Positions 1 through 10,900 of a stretch of 64,000 bases of DNA are shown piece by piece (the stretch's first letter is position 1; each line of letters opens with the position of its first letter). Source of the DNA: Przewalskia tangutica (lineage: Eukaryota > Streptophyta > Magnoliopsida > Solanales > Solanaceae); the NCBI GenBank assembly GCA_029844215.1, contig CM056723.1, positions 88,280,790 to 88,344,789 of the forward strand, read 5' to 3'. The notes beneath the pieces were generated by a model. It worked only from the letters and a program-made list of their open reading frames with translations. It was not told the origin of the DNA and made no database searches. The position numbers and the translations under genes were made by a program.

Positions 1-480
1 GGTTCGACGTTGGCAAGGTTCAGATAGTCGGTTCAGGCTTGATCCAGCAGACTGTGGATAGGGTAAAGCTTGTCTAGAAGAGGTTCTGGCAGCTCAGAGA
101 AATCGTGCGGATAATCGGCGACGACACTTAGAGTTCAGGTTGACGGTCGGTCTTCCTGAAAATACCACCCCGGGTTGGGTATGACGAGTTTTGGAAAACA
201 GGGGGAACTTAGCCCGAGTTACTTCGGGCCCTTTTTGAGTTCATGTGAAGAATAGGCCAGGTTGCCTATAGGTTAGCTTTTGCCGTCCGACTTAGGAGGC
301 AGTACGTCCGGTCTTTCGTATTGTTATGATCAGGAAAGTATCGGAGATCCATCCAGAGTGTTCCCAGTTAATGATGACCACGTTAGAGATAGTAACCCCG
401 AGTTTTGGATACCAAGACGAAATGTGGTAAGAGTTCGAGTGCACGACGACCTCGTGGATCGCATGTAGTCCGGCACCATT
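1..480 (+). pseudogene. Integrase C-terminal remnant of Ty3/gypsy element J
   Basis: Decayed 3' end of a pol gene. Translation of the first bases gives FDVGKVQIVGSGLIQQ, which matches the integrase C-terminal region (FDVGEVQLVGSDLIQQ in element D of this window). Further on, bases 330-385 encode IGDPSRVFPVND, the usual stretch just before the chromodomain in Tekay-type elements. Several stops and frame changes lie between, and I do not see a recognisable chromodomain after it. The rest of pol lies left of the window. It is followed by the 3' untranslated region, polypurine tract and LTR of the same element. Family assignment is by motif similarity within the window; function is lost. Confidence 0.75.
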
Positions 481-811
481 TGTTGGGTCGCCGAGTGACA
501 CTAGAACCTCGCGGCAAAGTGACAAAAGTGGTATCGGGAAGAAGCGAGCATGTATGGCGAGCATAGATGTGATCATTTCGTTTGTAAGGAGAAGCGGGCG
601 AAGTATATTTTAGACCCCGGAGAGAGGTGTTTGTGGTGATGTTAGAGGTGTTTCCTCGTAGACTTGGATGTAAGTATCTGCTCAGGTGTTTCTGTGGCCA
701 GGTGTGGCAGGATTTGTTCTCATAAGTATAGTAGTGAAGACCATACTGGCGCACGTTTGTTTTGAGACTTAGAAGGAACATTCGGGACGAATGTTTCTAA
801 GGAGGGGAGAA
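481..811 (+). other. 3' untranslated region and polypurine tract of element J
   Basis: No open frame of note. It ends with the purine-rich CTAAGGAGGGGAGAA (797-811) directly before the LTR start TGTTATACCCC, the expected place of the plus-strand primer. The preceding AACATTCGGGACGAATGTT (778-796) is a near-palindrome also found before the polypurine tract of elements A, B, C and, slightly changed, D and F. The segment TGTGGCCAGGTGTGG (695-709) recurs at the same place in B (41806-41825), which ties J to the gag-only elements. Confidence 0.8.
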
Positions 812-1208
812 TGTTATACCCCGTATTTTCAGAGTATGTACGTAAGGACGTACGTAGAAAATTTGAACTTGAGAATTAGGCTTGGCCGAAATTTATTTGT
901 TCACAACACCCGATTAGAGTCGTTTTTCGACGAAACGTTTTCACAGCTTTCGTAGGGAAAATTCCGGCTATGTCATTTTTAATTTTTGCGGATTTTTCCG
1001 AGAGACGAAACATTTTGGACCAACGAGAGGGCGCCACTTGGCACCCTCCCATTGGCGGACGTGAGGGGCGGACCTTGGACGATTTGATGAGGGGAGTTGG
1101 TAGGATATTTTGTGTGTTAGTTGGTTAAGGTGCACTTGGCAAGATCTTGGCCCTACACTTGCCTTGCACTTGGCAAGATCTTGGCCATTGGTTGGCCTTT
1201 ACAAGACC

Positions 1209-1216
1209 TATAAATA
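1209..1216 (+). promoter_or_regulatory. Putative TATA box of LTR J
   Basis: ACCTATAAATACC, about 400 bp into the LTR. The same motif stands at the same place in both LTRs of B (36654-36661, 42307-42314), both of C (35052-35059, 49934-49941) and, reversed, both of A (11088-11095, 16780-16787). Conservation and the downstream ATTCTTCATC-type start region suggest the U3/R border lies about 430 bp into the LTR. Confidence 0.6.
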
Positions 1217-2459
1217 CCCCCCCTTTGGATGACTTCTTCATCCATTCCAAATAATTCTAAGTGTTAAATCCTCCTCCCTCCCCTTAGTGTAGAGTTCGGC
1301 CAAGAGCCTCCTCCCTCCCCCTTGGCCGAGAGCCCTTCCCCCCCCTCCTTGGGGTGCTAGCCGTGGGGTACCCCCCCTAGCCTAGTTGTTTTCGTATAAT
1401 ACCCCCCCCTCTTGGTAGAAATACTCTCAAAAGTATTGTTATAATGCCCAAATTACCTTAGCCGTATACCTTGTAGTATTCTAAGGTTATACTTATCTAA
1501 AAGCCCGTAAATACTATTATACTTCCTTTCCACACAAAACCGAAACCCTAAGGAAAATCTCCATGGTTAGTTGGAGTAATAAGTAGAAGTTGGTTAGAAC
1601 TTCTAAGGATTGTTTGAGCGGGTCTGAGCGCTTGAGCAGAGCTAAACCTTGCTCAGATCGACATTTAAACTCGGATAATTATGGGCTTATCGAGGTAAAT
1701 ATCTTGTCCTCTATTGTAATTGGAGATTACATGATTGTTAGACTATATAGTTGAAGTATACTATATATAGAACTGAACGTTGTTATCGCAATGTCTTTTG
1801 ACTTAAGCCCAATAATAAGAAACCTTTTCGAAAGAAGAATCGAATCAGTATTTACATAGGATCAGACATAAAGAGACTTGTGTAGCTTTGCTGTAGTAGA
1901 ATCGCACACGCCCGTTAGACGTGCAAACCCCTCGGTTGGCTTGATAGCCTCGATAAAGGGAGATTTACGCTGTGTGTGGAGGTGTCGAATTTTCGTAGAA
2001 TGTTCTACGGGGATCTAAATGTTAATAAGCGCCTTGTGGCCTTATAGGTTGAAGTACTACGTATGGCGCGATCTACTTGGCTTAAGGAGTAGCCGACGGT
2101 TGGAGGTACTTGAGCGTTTTGCTATTAGTCGATACTCGCGAGGTATGTGAACCTCTTCCTATCTCTTCTAGCATGATATGTGTGAACTATGTAGTACGGT
2201 GAGACGCATACGTGCTAAATGTATTTGATTGGTTTAAAACATAAAGTGTTATAACGGCTTTATGGGAAGTTGGTTATAACTTTATGTTGGTAAGAAAATA
2301 CTTGTGGTTTTTAAAAGGTAACCGATTTGAACTATAACCGCTTGTTATGTGTTAATAAAGAACTTGAAGTAATACTTGGTTTTGAAAACTTAAGAGTTAT
2401 ACTAGCTTTATGGGAAGTTAGGTATAACGGCTTAAGAATGTTTTATCGATTTGAAATCG

Positions 2460-2600
2460 AATGTGTATCGACAAACCAATGCAGTTAATAAAAGGAAATG
2501 TTTTGTGATTAAGTATTATTAAAACCAAGAGAAACTTCCATCCGCAGAAGCTAAGATGAGACAAAATGATATTTCCTAGATCACGGTCATTGTAATAAGA
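2460..2600 (+). promoter_or_regulatory. Conserved block with AATAAA in LTR J (possible polyadenylation region)
   Basis: AATAAA at 2487-2492, followed by an AT-rich stretch and the conserved segment AGCTAAGATGAGACAAAATG. The same block is present in LTRs A, B, C, H and G in the same order, but I do not see it in D, F or I. A polyadenylation role is inferred from the hexamer, which sits downstream of the TATA box on the transcribed strand. Confidence 0.4.
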
Positions 2601-4217
2601 TTGTTATAAACAAGAATATCCTACTCACATATAAGGCTTATGTTTCTCAGATAGTTTAAAAAGAGAATTATATTCTTAAATGAATAAGACTATGAACTAC
2701 GAAACCTTTCTAAAATAAGAACCGTGAACATTTGAAATTAGGCAAACTTGGACGTTTGGAAAATAATGTTGTTACTTGATTTTACAAAGGTAAGTGTTTT
2801 GATTTACTTCAAAAGATAATCACTCTATTTTCATATACTACGGGTATTGTGTGGTTTTTGTGAAGTAACATATCTTCAAGGAGTTATTGTATAAAGTACT
2901 TGGGGGATAAAAACCCGATCTCGTTAATCATATAGTAGAAAGAACCTTATGTGTGAATAACTTGATTGTATTGGTTTGTGATAGCCTTGTAATACCTTCG
3001 TGTTGATTTGATAAGTAATCATATTAGGATGCTACGTGTGTTAGTATTCTGTGATGTTTGTGTAAAGGGGTTTTCCCTTGATTGTGCTTATGTTGTTTAA
3101 ACGTTAAACTGTTATGTTGGTATTATACCACTCACCGTGTTTCCGGGGGTTAAGCTGCCCTCCGATGCGGGGTAGACTCAGGCGGTCTGGGACCATGATT
3201 CGAGAATACCTCATGCGGGTCCTGGGGCCTATGCGGAGCTACGAGTTCCGTGTTAGTGTGCGCCTTTATGGTCATGCGGTGCATGTGGCCATGCGGATCG
3301 CGAGTCCAAGACGATTTACGGGAGTAGCTACCTCGACGCGGTTATACCTCACGCGCCTACGAGATTGGCCTATGCGCGAGTCGGGAGTTCCAGTGGCTGA
3401 CGCGCACATTTGATATTGCGGCGAGCGACCGGCTTTGATCATGTGACGGCCAGACAGATATCATGATACGCTTTATGACCTTGTTAGTATCGCTGGTGTT
3501 AGTAGTCGGCTATGCCTTCGCATTTACCCTGCATCGCTTTATTTGGACACGCGGACCCGTTGTTCATGTATTCCTGGTGCTTTTCTATCATTGAACGCCG
3601 GTGAGGAAGGTATTCCACGCATGATTGATGTTGTGGGCGTGAGACCCATTGTTATATTGGAGTGATGACCGAGGCGCGAGTCCCGACTAGACACGATCGC
3701 TTATTTATCAGAATCGCACTTTGGTTATCATACATGTCTCCCGCTTTCTATAGACTACTATGATTTCATTTACGTGATCTTCATGTTTCACATACTTGGT
3801 ACTGTCAGACCGACCTCCTTCGGGCCGCGTTCATGCCGCAGTAAAGGTACACCGCCGTTGATCCTCGCCTAGTGGTCACGATTCAGCGTTGGAAGCTCCG
3901 TTCCTCCGAGGCTTATCTCGGTATAGTCCCCGTTGTTGTAGGTGCTACATTCGGGGTACGACGGCCCGCCCCGTCGTTGTTGTCATATCATTCGTAGAGG
4001 TCTGTAGTAAGCTGTAAGTGTGGTTTGTAAAGAAAGGATTAAACTGCTCATTTTGAAAGAGTTGTTATTATTATTTACGCCGAAAGACAACCTTCTTCAG
4101 GATATCCGTGTCTCAATTTATACTGTTTCATATCTTGGTTATTTTATATTCCGATTACTCGATGTATGACTCATCGGGTGCCCGGTAGGCACTACCACTG
4201 CCCCTAACGGTCGTGAT

Positions 4218-5205
4218 GAAAAGGTAGGAGAGGTACGAGATAGACTATGGGCAAATTTTGTGAGAAAAAGTGGAACATATCTATACAGGAAGGACTACAA
4301 GTCTAACCCAATAGTATTTCTCGATGAGGTAGAAAACCTATCGCTTACACGAGGATGTGTGGAGACGCATGACGTCAATTTGGTAATCGCACGGTTAGTG
4401 GACGACACACGGGTGTGGTGGAGAAATTTTAGAAGAAATAATTTTCCGATGTCACCACCGATGACGTGGGGGGAGTTCAGTGCCGCATTCAGTGAAAAGT
4501 ACATGCCTAACTCCCAAAAAGATGCGCTCAGACGTGAGTTTGAACTGTTGAAACAAGGAGACCGCAATGTGATAGAATACAATACCTAATTCATCCGATT
4601 GTCAGCATACAACGCACATATTATTCCTACAGAAAGGGAGAAGGTCAAAAGAGTTGTTAAGGGTTTAAACCCAAACTTGGAAGAGAAGGTAGTGGCATTA
4701 GCCCATTATCGGGCATACCTTCAGATCGTCGGTATGACAATGAGGATAGAAGGTTTTGCTAAAGCAACAAAAAAAAAGTAGTCGCAGAAAAGGTTTCGGA
4801 CGTCATGATCATTTAGTCAGAGTCAAAATCAGAAGCATGAGTTTAGTAAGGGATCTTCAAGACCGAACCAATCTATGGGTCAGTCTTATTTCAAGCCTAA
4901 GGGGAACAGTTGGTTTAATCACCAAGTGAGCAAGGACAAGGCCATCAATCCTAACACAGGAGGGGACAAACCGGTTTGTAAGATTTGTCAAAGGAAATAC
5001 GCTGGAGAATGTCGGCTCTAAACGAAGTCATGTTATAACTGTGGAGAATCAGGCCACTATGTCGGGGATTTCAAAAAGAGTACTCAAATACAATCTATTC
5101 AGGGGAGGTCAGAAGCAACCACAACTGCCTACAGGGGAAATCAGGGAAACCAACCCCGCCAGAGTCAGGGAGGTCAACAACCCAACAATTCTAATCGGCT
5201 CTACG
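4218..5205 (+). pseudogene. gag remnant of element E
   Basis: Structural capsid/nucleocapsid protein of a gypsy element. The capsid part (4260-4586) has the Retrotrans_gag hallmarks: ARLVDDTRVWW, then TWGEFSAAFSEKYMP and LLKQGDRNVIEY. A TAA at 4587 stands where related proteins have Gln (CAA to TAA, one C-to-T change), and reading resumes as FIRLSAYNAHII. More stops follow after 4780. Two zinc knuckles are seen in different frames: CKICQRKYAGEC (4977-5012) and CYNCGESGHYVGDF (5031-5072); in the second the last Cys codon is now Phe. The start is lost because J is inserted upstream. Confidence 0.85.
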
Positions 5206-5207
5206 CT

Positions 5208-5705
5208 TTGCCCCAGAGGAATGAGGCAGAAGCATCTAATGCGGTGGTCACATGTATTTTGCTAGTCTCGAGTATTCCTGCATTTGTATTATACGATCCC
5301 GACTCTACATTTTCATATGTGTCAATGAGCTTTGCTAAGAATTTACACGTAGAACCTTCTTATTTAAGTGAACCTTTTGAGGTTATGACACCAGTAGGGG
5401 CCTCAATTTGGGCCTCTCGGGTGGTAAATAATTTCTCATTATAAGTGAATGGCAGGGGAACAATGGTGAACCTAGTACTACTTGATATGGTAGACTTCGA
5501 CGTCATTTTGGGTATGGATTGGTTGTCGGCATGTAATGCCATGTTAGATTGTCGGCGAAAGATAGTGAGATTAACTTTTTCCGGAGAACCAGAAGTTGTT
5601 ATAAGGGGTAGGATTGGAATATCCTCAGGTCAGTTTATTTCCTACCTTGGGGCTCAAAAGTTATTGAGAAGTCACAGAGTGGAGTATGCATATCCGCTAT
5701 TATAG
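5208..5705 (+). pseudogene. Aspartic protease remnant of element E
   Basis: Retroviral-type protease that would cut Gag-Pol. FVLYDPDSTFSYVS (about 5281-5322) corresponds to the family active site, usually DPGS in this clade (D-S/T-G in general); the Gly is replaced by Asp. The downstream VILGMDWL (5499-5522) is the conserved second block. A stop TAA at 5442 splits the domain, so at least two pieces are needed to read it. Between 5706 and 5962 the linker and RT start are recognisable only in pieces (for example ISIPPYRMAP) with several frame breaks. Confidence 0.8.
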
Positions 5706-5779
5706 TGGATACCCAAAAAGAATCCTCGGTGAATGATGTTCCTATTGTTCAAATTTTCGGAGGTTTTTCCTGAAGATCT

Positions 5780-6690
5780 TCCAGGCCTTCCTCCGGATAG
5801 AGAAGTGGAGTTGCTATAGAGTTAATTCCGGGTACAAGACCCATTTCTATTCCTCCATATCGAATGGCCCCAACTGAATTGAGGAGTTAAAAGAACAATT
5901 GAAGGATCTTACGATAAAGGTTTTATAAGGCCTAGTGTTTCCTGGGGTGCACGATCTGCTTTGTGAAAAAGAAAGACGGATCGCTCCGAATGTGCATCGA
6001 TTATCGGCAGCTCAATAAGGTCACGATCAAGAACCGATATCCATTACCAAGAATCGATGATCTTTTTGACCAACTTCAGGGAGCTAGCTATTTTTCCAAG
6101 ATTGATCTCCGTTCGGGATATCACCAGCTGAAAATAAATCCAGATGATATATCCAAAACAACCTTTAGAACCCGATACGGCCATTATGAGTTCTTGGTCA
6201 TGTCTTTTGGGTTAACCAATGCCCCAGCAGCTTTTATGGATTTAATGAACAGAATCTTCAAACCATTCCTAGATTTGTTCGTGATCGTGTTCATAGATGA
6301 TATCCTAATTTACAGTAAGAGTGTTGAAGAACATGAAGAGCATCTGAGGGTAGTGCTTCAAGTCTTGAAACAGGAGAAACTATATGCTAAATTTTCAAAG
6401 TGTGAATTTTGGTTGAAAAAGGTAGCCTTTTTGGGCCATGTTGTGTCAAGGGATGGAATTATGGTAGACCCCCAGAAGATAGAAGCAGTGAAGGACTGGC
6501 CAAAACCGACCACTCCGACAGAGGTTAGAAGTTTCCTGGGTTTGGCTGGGTATTATAGAAGACTCGTAAAAGGTTTTTCTAGTCTTGCTGCTCCCTTGAC
6601 CCGGTTGACTCAAAAAGCGGTTAAGTACCAGTGGTCAGAAGCATGTGAAGCAAGTTCTCAGAAACTAAAAAGAATTGTTGACTACTGCAC
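5780..6690 (+). pseudogene. Reverse transcriptase remnant of element E
   Basis: RNA-dependent DNA polymerase domain. The open part starts at 5963 and has KKDGSLRMCIDYRQLNK, KIDLRSGYHQ (first catalytic Asp, residue 48 of this frame), FGLTNAPAAF, and VFIDDIL with the catalytic pair D112-D113 (the YVDD equivalent). FLGHVVSRDG and TPTEVRSFLGLAGYYRR mark thumb and connection. The core is intact over about 240 codons, but the N-terminal part is broken and a frame change near 6670 separates it from RNase H. It is the best preserved catalytic domain in E. Confidence 0.9.
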
Positions 6691-7130
6691 CAGTCCTAAC
6701 CTTACCATCGGGACAAGAAGAGTTCACAGTCTTTTGCGATGCCTCTAGAGTTGGGTTAGGATGTGTCTTGATGCAGTTTGGAAAGGTCATTGCGTATGCA
6801 TCTAGACAGTTGAAGATACATGAGAAGAATTACCCAACTCATGACTTGGAATTAGTTGCGGTGGTGTTTGCCTTACGAATATGGAGACATTATTTGTATG
6901 GTGTGCATGTGGACATATTTACAGATCATAAGAGTTTGCAGTACATAACCACGCAGAAGGATTTGAATCTCCGACAAAGAAGATGGTTAGAGTTGCTTAA
7001 GGATTATGACCTTAGTATTCTTTACCATCATGGGAAAGCCAACGTGGTGGCTGACGCACTCAGTAGGAGATCAATGGGCAACTTGGCCCATTTGACAATA
7101 CAAAAGAGGGGTATTGTTCGGGAGGTACAA
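6675..7130 (+). pseudogene. RNase H domain of element E
   Basis: Degrades the RNA of the RNA/DNA hybrid during reverse transcription. Numbered from the ATG at 6675: FCDASRVGLG (D22), THDLELVAVV (E59), FTDHKSLQYI (D84) and KANVVADALSRR (D127), so all four acidic residues are present. It is in the same frame as the integrase zinc domain that follows and is fused to RT in a working polyprotein; here a frameshift separates them. Confidence 0.9.
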
Positions 7131-7590
7131 AGATTGGGAAACCTCGGGGTTATCTTAACTGAGATCGGTGAAGGTAGGGTGGTGGTACATGATACCTCGC
7201 AGTCTGCCTTAGCTTCAGAAATAAAAGAAAGTCAGTTTGAGGATACGGAGTTTGTTGGATTTCGGGAGAGAATCCAACAGGAAAAACCTTCACAGTTTAC
7301 ATTGGGAGATAATGACGGAACCCTTCGGTATAAGGGTAGGTTATGTGTTCCTAAGGTAAAGGATCTAAGGAGGAAGATCTTAGATGAGGGTCACAACACA
7401 AGATATTCCATTCATCCAGGGTCAACAAAAATGTATCAGGACCTCAAGGCAAATTACTGGTGGGACGGGATGAAGAAGGACGTTGCGGAGTTTGTCGGGA
7501 TGTGTCTTATATGTCACAGTGAAAATCGAACATCAAAACTCCGCGGATTACTTCAGACATTGGGGTCCCCATGTGGAAATGGGAGGTGAT
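7131..7590 (+). pseudogene. Integrase zinc-binding domain of element E
   Basis: H2C2 domain of integrase. In the frame starting at 6675: H240-x6-H247-x29-C277-x2-C280, inside YSIHPGSTKMYQDLKANYWW and FVGMCLICH. The frame runs on to a stop at 7589; the catalytic core is read from other frames. The RNase H to integrase spacer (7131-7320) is open and ordinary. Confidence 0.9.
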
Positions 7591-7990
7591 TCATATGGAT
7601 TTTGTAACTGGTCCACCAAAACTCGAGAAGGGTATGATTCTATTTGGGTGATTGTTGATCGACTTACAAATTCAGCCCATTTCTACCTCAAGACTACGAC
7701 GAGCACCACAAAGACACACAGATTTATTTGAAGAAGATTGTGCGGTTACACGGATTCCCTTACAAATTATTTGGATAGGGTTCCCTACCACCTCACACTT
7801 TTGGCAGAGTTTCCAGCAGGGTCTCGGGACAAAAGTTAAGTTAAGCACGACTTTCCACCAGCAAACAGATGGGCAAGCTGACCGAACAATCCAAACAATT
7901 GAGGACATGTTGCGATCTTGTGTGTTAGATTTTCAGGGAAGCTGGTTGTACCATCTATGTCTAATTGAGTTCGCCTACAACAATAGTTTT
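7570..7990 (+). pseudogene. Integrase catalytic core of element E (cut by element A)
   Basis: DDE strand-transfer domain. IHMDFVTG gives the first Asp, then SIWVIVDRLTNSAHF. The middle region has frame changes: the expected ISDRG is seen only as LDRV in a different frame. FHQQTDGQADRTIQTIEDM shows Asp where the family has the catalytic Glu (GQAERT in element D). The domain stops at IEFAYNNS, where element A is inserted, and resumes at 17188. At least two frameshifts and one catalytic change make it dead apart from the insertion. Confidence 0.85.
7986..7990. other. Left target-site duplication of element A (GTTTT)
   Basis: GTTTT before the LTR end TATAACGCC; repeated at 17188-17192 after TATAACA. 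Five bases is the usual size for gypsy integrases. The integrase reading of E continues across the duplicated bases. Confidence 0.9.
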
Positions 7991-10900
7991 TATAACGCCC
8001 CGAACCCGGGCCCGTTACTGGTGCCTTACCCCGGGCACCCTAGTGATACAACATCAGAGAAAACCAGCGGAAAATAAAACACGAGTCATGAAACGAGAGA
8101 TATAATAAATAAACAGGCCAACCAAAATAGTTGCCTTCAGTATATACATAAAAACCCAAACAGTTATCCTCAACCCTGCCCACAACAAGTACTGCACTCT
8201 AAGATTTACAACAACTATGACGGACAGTGGCTCTCGCCATACCCCGAATGTACAAGAACCTACAACTCAGTGGAAACATACCAAAGATAAGCCTCAAGGA
8301 ACGGAGCTTTCCAACACGTTGAAATGAGATCCTGGAGCGGGATCCACGACCGATGTACCTCTACTGCGGCATGAACGCAGCCGGCGGGGCCGAGACAACA
8401 GTACCAAGTATGTGAAATCACAACATCAGAATGAAATCATAATAGCTTAAAAAGCGGAGACATGTATGATAACCAAAATACAAGACGCAACATAAAAATA
8501 CCAAGTCATGGACTCACGCCCTCAAAGTCACCACTCAAATATAACTATGGGTCTCACGCCCACAACATCCATCATGTTCGCATCATGGACGCATGCCCGA
8601 ATATCGCAGACGGCAGACATGTCCACGATGCAACAATAATAACAAGGCCGCATGGCCACATGCCCCGAATCTCGCGACGGTGTAGACATGTCCATGTTGC
8701 AACAATAATAACAAGCGCCGCATGGCCACATGCCCGAATCAGACGGTGTAGACATGCCCATGTAACCTCAATAACAATATATCGGGTGGTCAACCACGCC
8801 GCACGGCCACATGCCCCGGAATCAGACGGTGTAGACACGCCCATGTTGCGCAATAACCATATATCGGTAATCAACCCGCCGCATGGCCGCATGTCCCGAA
8901 TATGCGTGACGGCAGACATGTCCATGTGACATCAACAACAAGACAAGAATCAAAATGGAAACATACCGTGGAATTCTCCTTCACCGCCAAAGACGTCCAA
9001 GTAAGTTCTCAACAAGTCAACCGCCTCTATCGAGACACAGAATACGTAAATACCACACTTGCACAACAAAGGCTATCATCACAAGCATAGGCAAGTTTCA
9101 CAACAACAAGCATAGGCAAGTTTCACAACAACAAGCATAGGCAAGTTTCACAACAACTCAAAGTACTTTCATTTTATGCCAAAGTCCGGTTTTTAACCCC
9201 AAAGTACTACATACGTTAAGTTCTTTTAAAAGAGATCCATTACTTTTATAAAAGTCACCCGATACCGTAGCCTTAGAATGACCAACCCACATTCCTTTCC
9301 AAAATCAAGTAACAACATTCTTTTCCTAAGTTCGGTTTGCCTAGTTTCAATTACTCAAGCTTCTCATTTTCAAATGGTTTCATAGTTCATAAACTTAATC
9401 ACTTGATTTCTTTTAGAACAATTGAGTAATATATGTCTCACGTGAGAGTAGGTTATTCTTGTTTACAACATTCTTATTACAAAGACCATGATCTAGAAAA
9501 TGTAATATCATTTTGTCTCATCTTAGCTTCTATGCAGATGGAGGTTTCTACTGGTTTTAATACAACACATCATTATTCAATACATTTTCCTTTATAAACG
9601 CTGCAGTTGGTCTGTCGATACACATACTGATTTCCGAAATCAGTAAAACATTATCCCTTTAAATAAAACCAAGTACTCATTACTCACGAATGAGGTTTCA
9701 CACAAACATTCACTTTAAAACAAATAAGTTAAGTCTCTTATCTTATAAGATCAAGTCTCTTAACTTCTAACATCAGTAAACCATTCTTAAGCCGTTATAC
9801 CTAACTTCCCATAAAGCTAGTATAACTCTTAAGTTTTCAAAACACAATACTACACTTCGTTCAAAACGATTCATAAATCTTTTGAAATACTTCAAGTTTT
9901 ATTATAACGCCCCAAGCCAGTTATAAATCAAATCAGTTATCTTTTAAAAACCACAACCCATTTTCTTACCTACATAAAGCTGTTATAACCAACTTCCCAT
10001 AAAGCCGTTATAACATTTTATGTTTTACGACAATCAAATATAATTAACACATGTACGTCTACCGTACTACATAGTTCACACATATCATGCTAGAAGAGAT
10101 AGGAAGAGGTTCACATACCTCGCGACGGTTGTCGACTAATAGCAAAACGCTCCAAGTACCTCAACCCGTCGGCTACTCCTTAGTCCATAAGATTACGCCA
10201 CACGTAGCACTTCAACCTATAAGGCCACAAGGCGCTTATTAACATTTAGATCTCATCGAGAACATTCTACCAAAATTGGCAAAGACTCTCCCCGCAACAG
10301 CAGAAATCTCCTCCTCTAACGAGGCCGCTACCAAGCCAACCAGGGGTTATACATCTAACCCTAACGGGTACAATTCTACTCCACGGTACTACTACAAAAG
10401 TCTACTGTAATACAACCCTATGTAATTACAGCCTGGGCGATTTCTTCAGCTTAAGTCGCAAGACATTGCCGTAAGTATTATTCAGGCTTAAGTCGCAAGA
10501 CATTGCCGATAACTACGTTCAGTACTATATATAGTATACAACAACTATATATTCAACACTTATGTAATTTCCAATTACAATAGAGGGACAAGATAATTAC
10601 CTCGATAAGCCCAAAATTATCCTAGTTTAAAGTCGCTCCTGAGCAAGGTTTAGCTCCAACTCCGTGCGCTCCAACCCGCTCCAAACTACCCTTAGAAGTT
10701 CTAACCAACTTCTACTTACAACTTCAACAACGGGTGAAGATTTCCTTAGGGTTTCGTTTAGTGACTGAGGGAAAGTATAACGGTATTTTCTGGGCTTGTA
10801 TAAGTGTAACCTTGGGAATACTACAAGGTATTTGGGCCAAGGTATTTGGACATTATAACAATACTAGGGGAGTATTTCTATACCACAACAAGGGTATTTA

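Larger units (their letters stand above)
812..4217 (+). repeat. 3' LTR of element J (about 3.4 kb)
   Basis: Starts TGTTATACCCCGTATTTTC right after the polypurine tract; ends near GGTCGTGA, where LTRs B and C end GTTACA or GTGACA. The last bases are decayed, so the right edge is uncertain by a few bases. It shares the full order of modules of LTRs A, B and C: ACGT-rich start, TATA box (1209-1216), TATAAC/CTTTATG modules (2248-2280 and 2394-2440), AGGTATGTG (2141-2149), AATAAA (2487-2492), and a GC-rich region with repeated ATGCGG (3120-3420). Open frames inside are incidental. J lies in gag of element E, whose 5' part is outside the window. Confidence 0.8.

Noticed and set aside
3114..3413. 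99-codon frame
   Set aside because: Lies in the GC-rich repeat region of LTR J; arginine-rich translation of ATGCGG repeats, no domain.
8462..8929. Frames on both strands rich in His, Met and Arg (also 14187-14650, 38703-39174, 44574-44894)
   Set aside because: All six frames of the LTR minisatellites give long repeats of this kind; similar frames on opposite strands show there is no coding selection.
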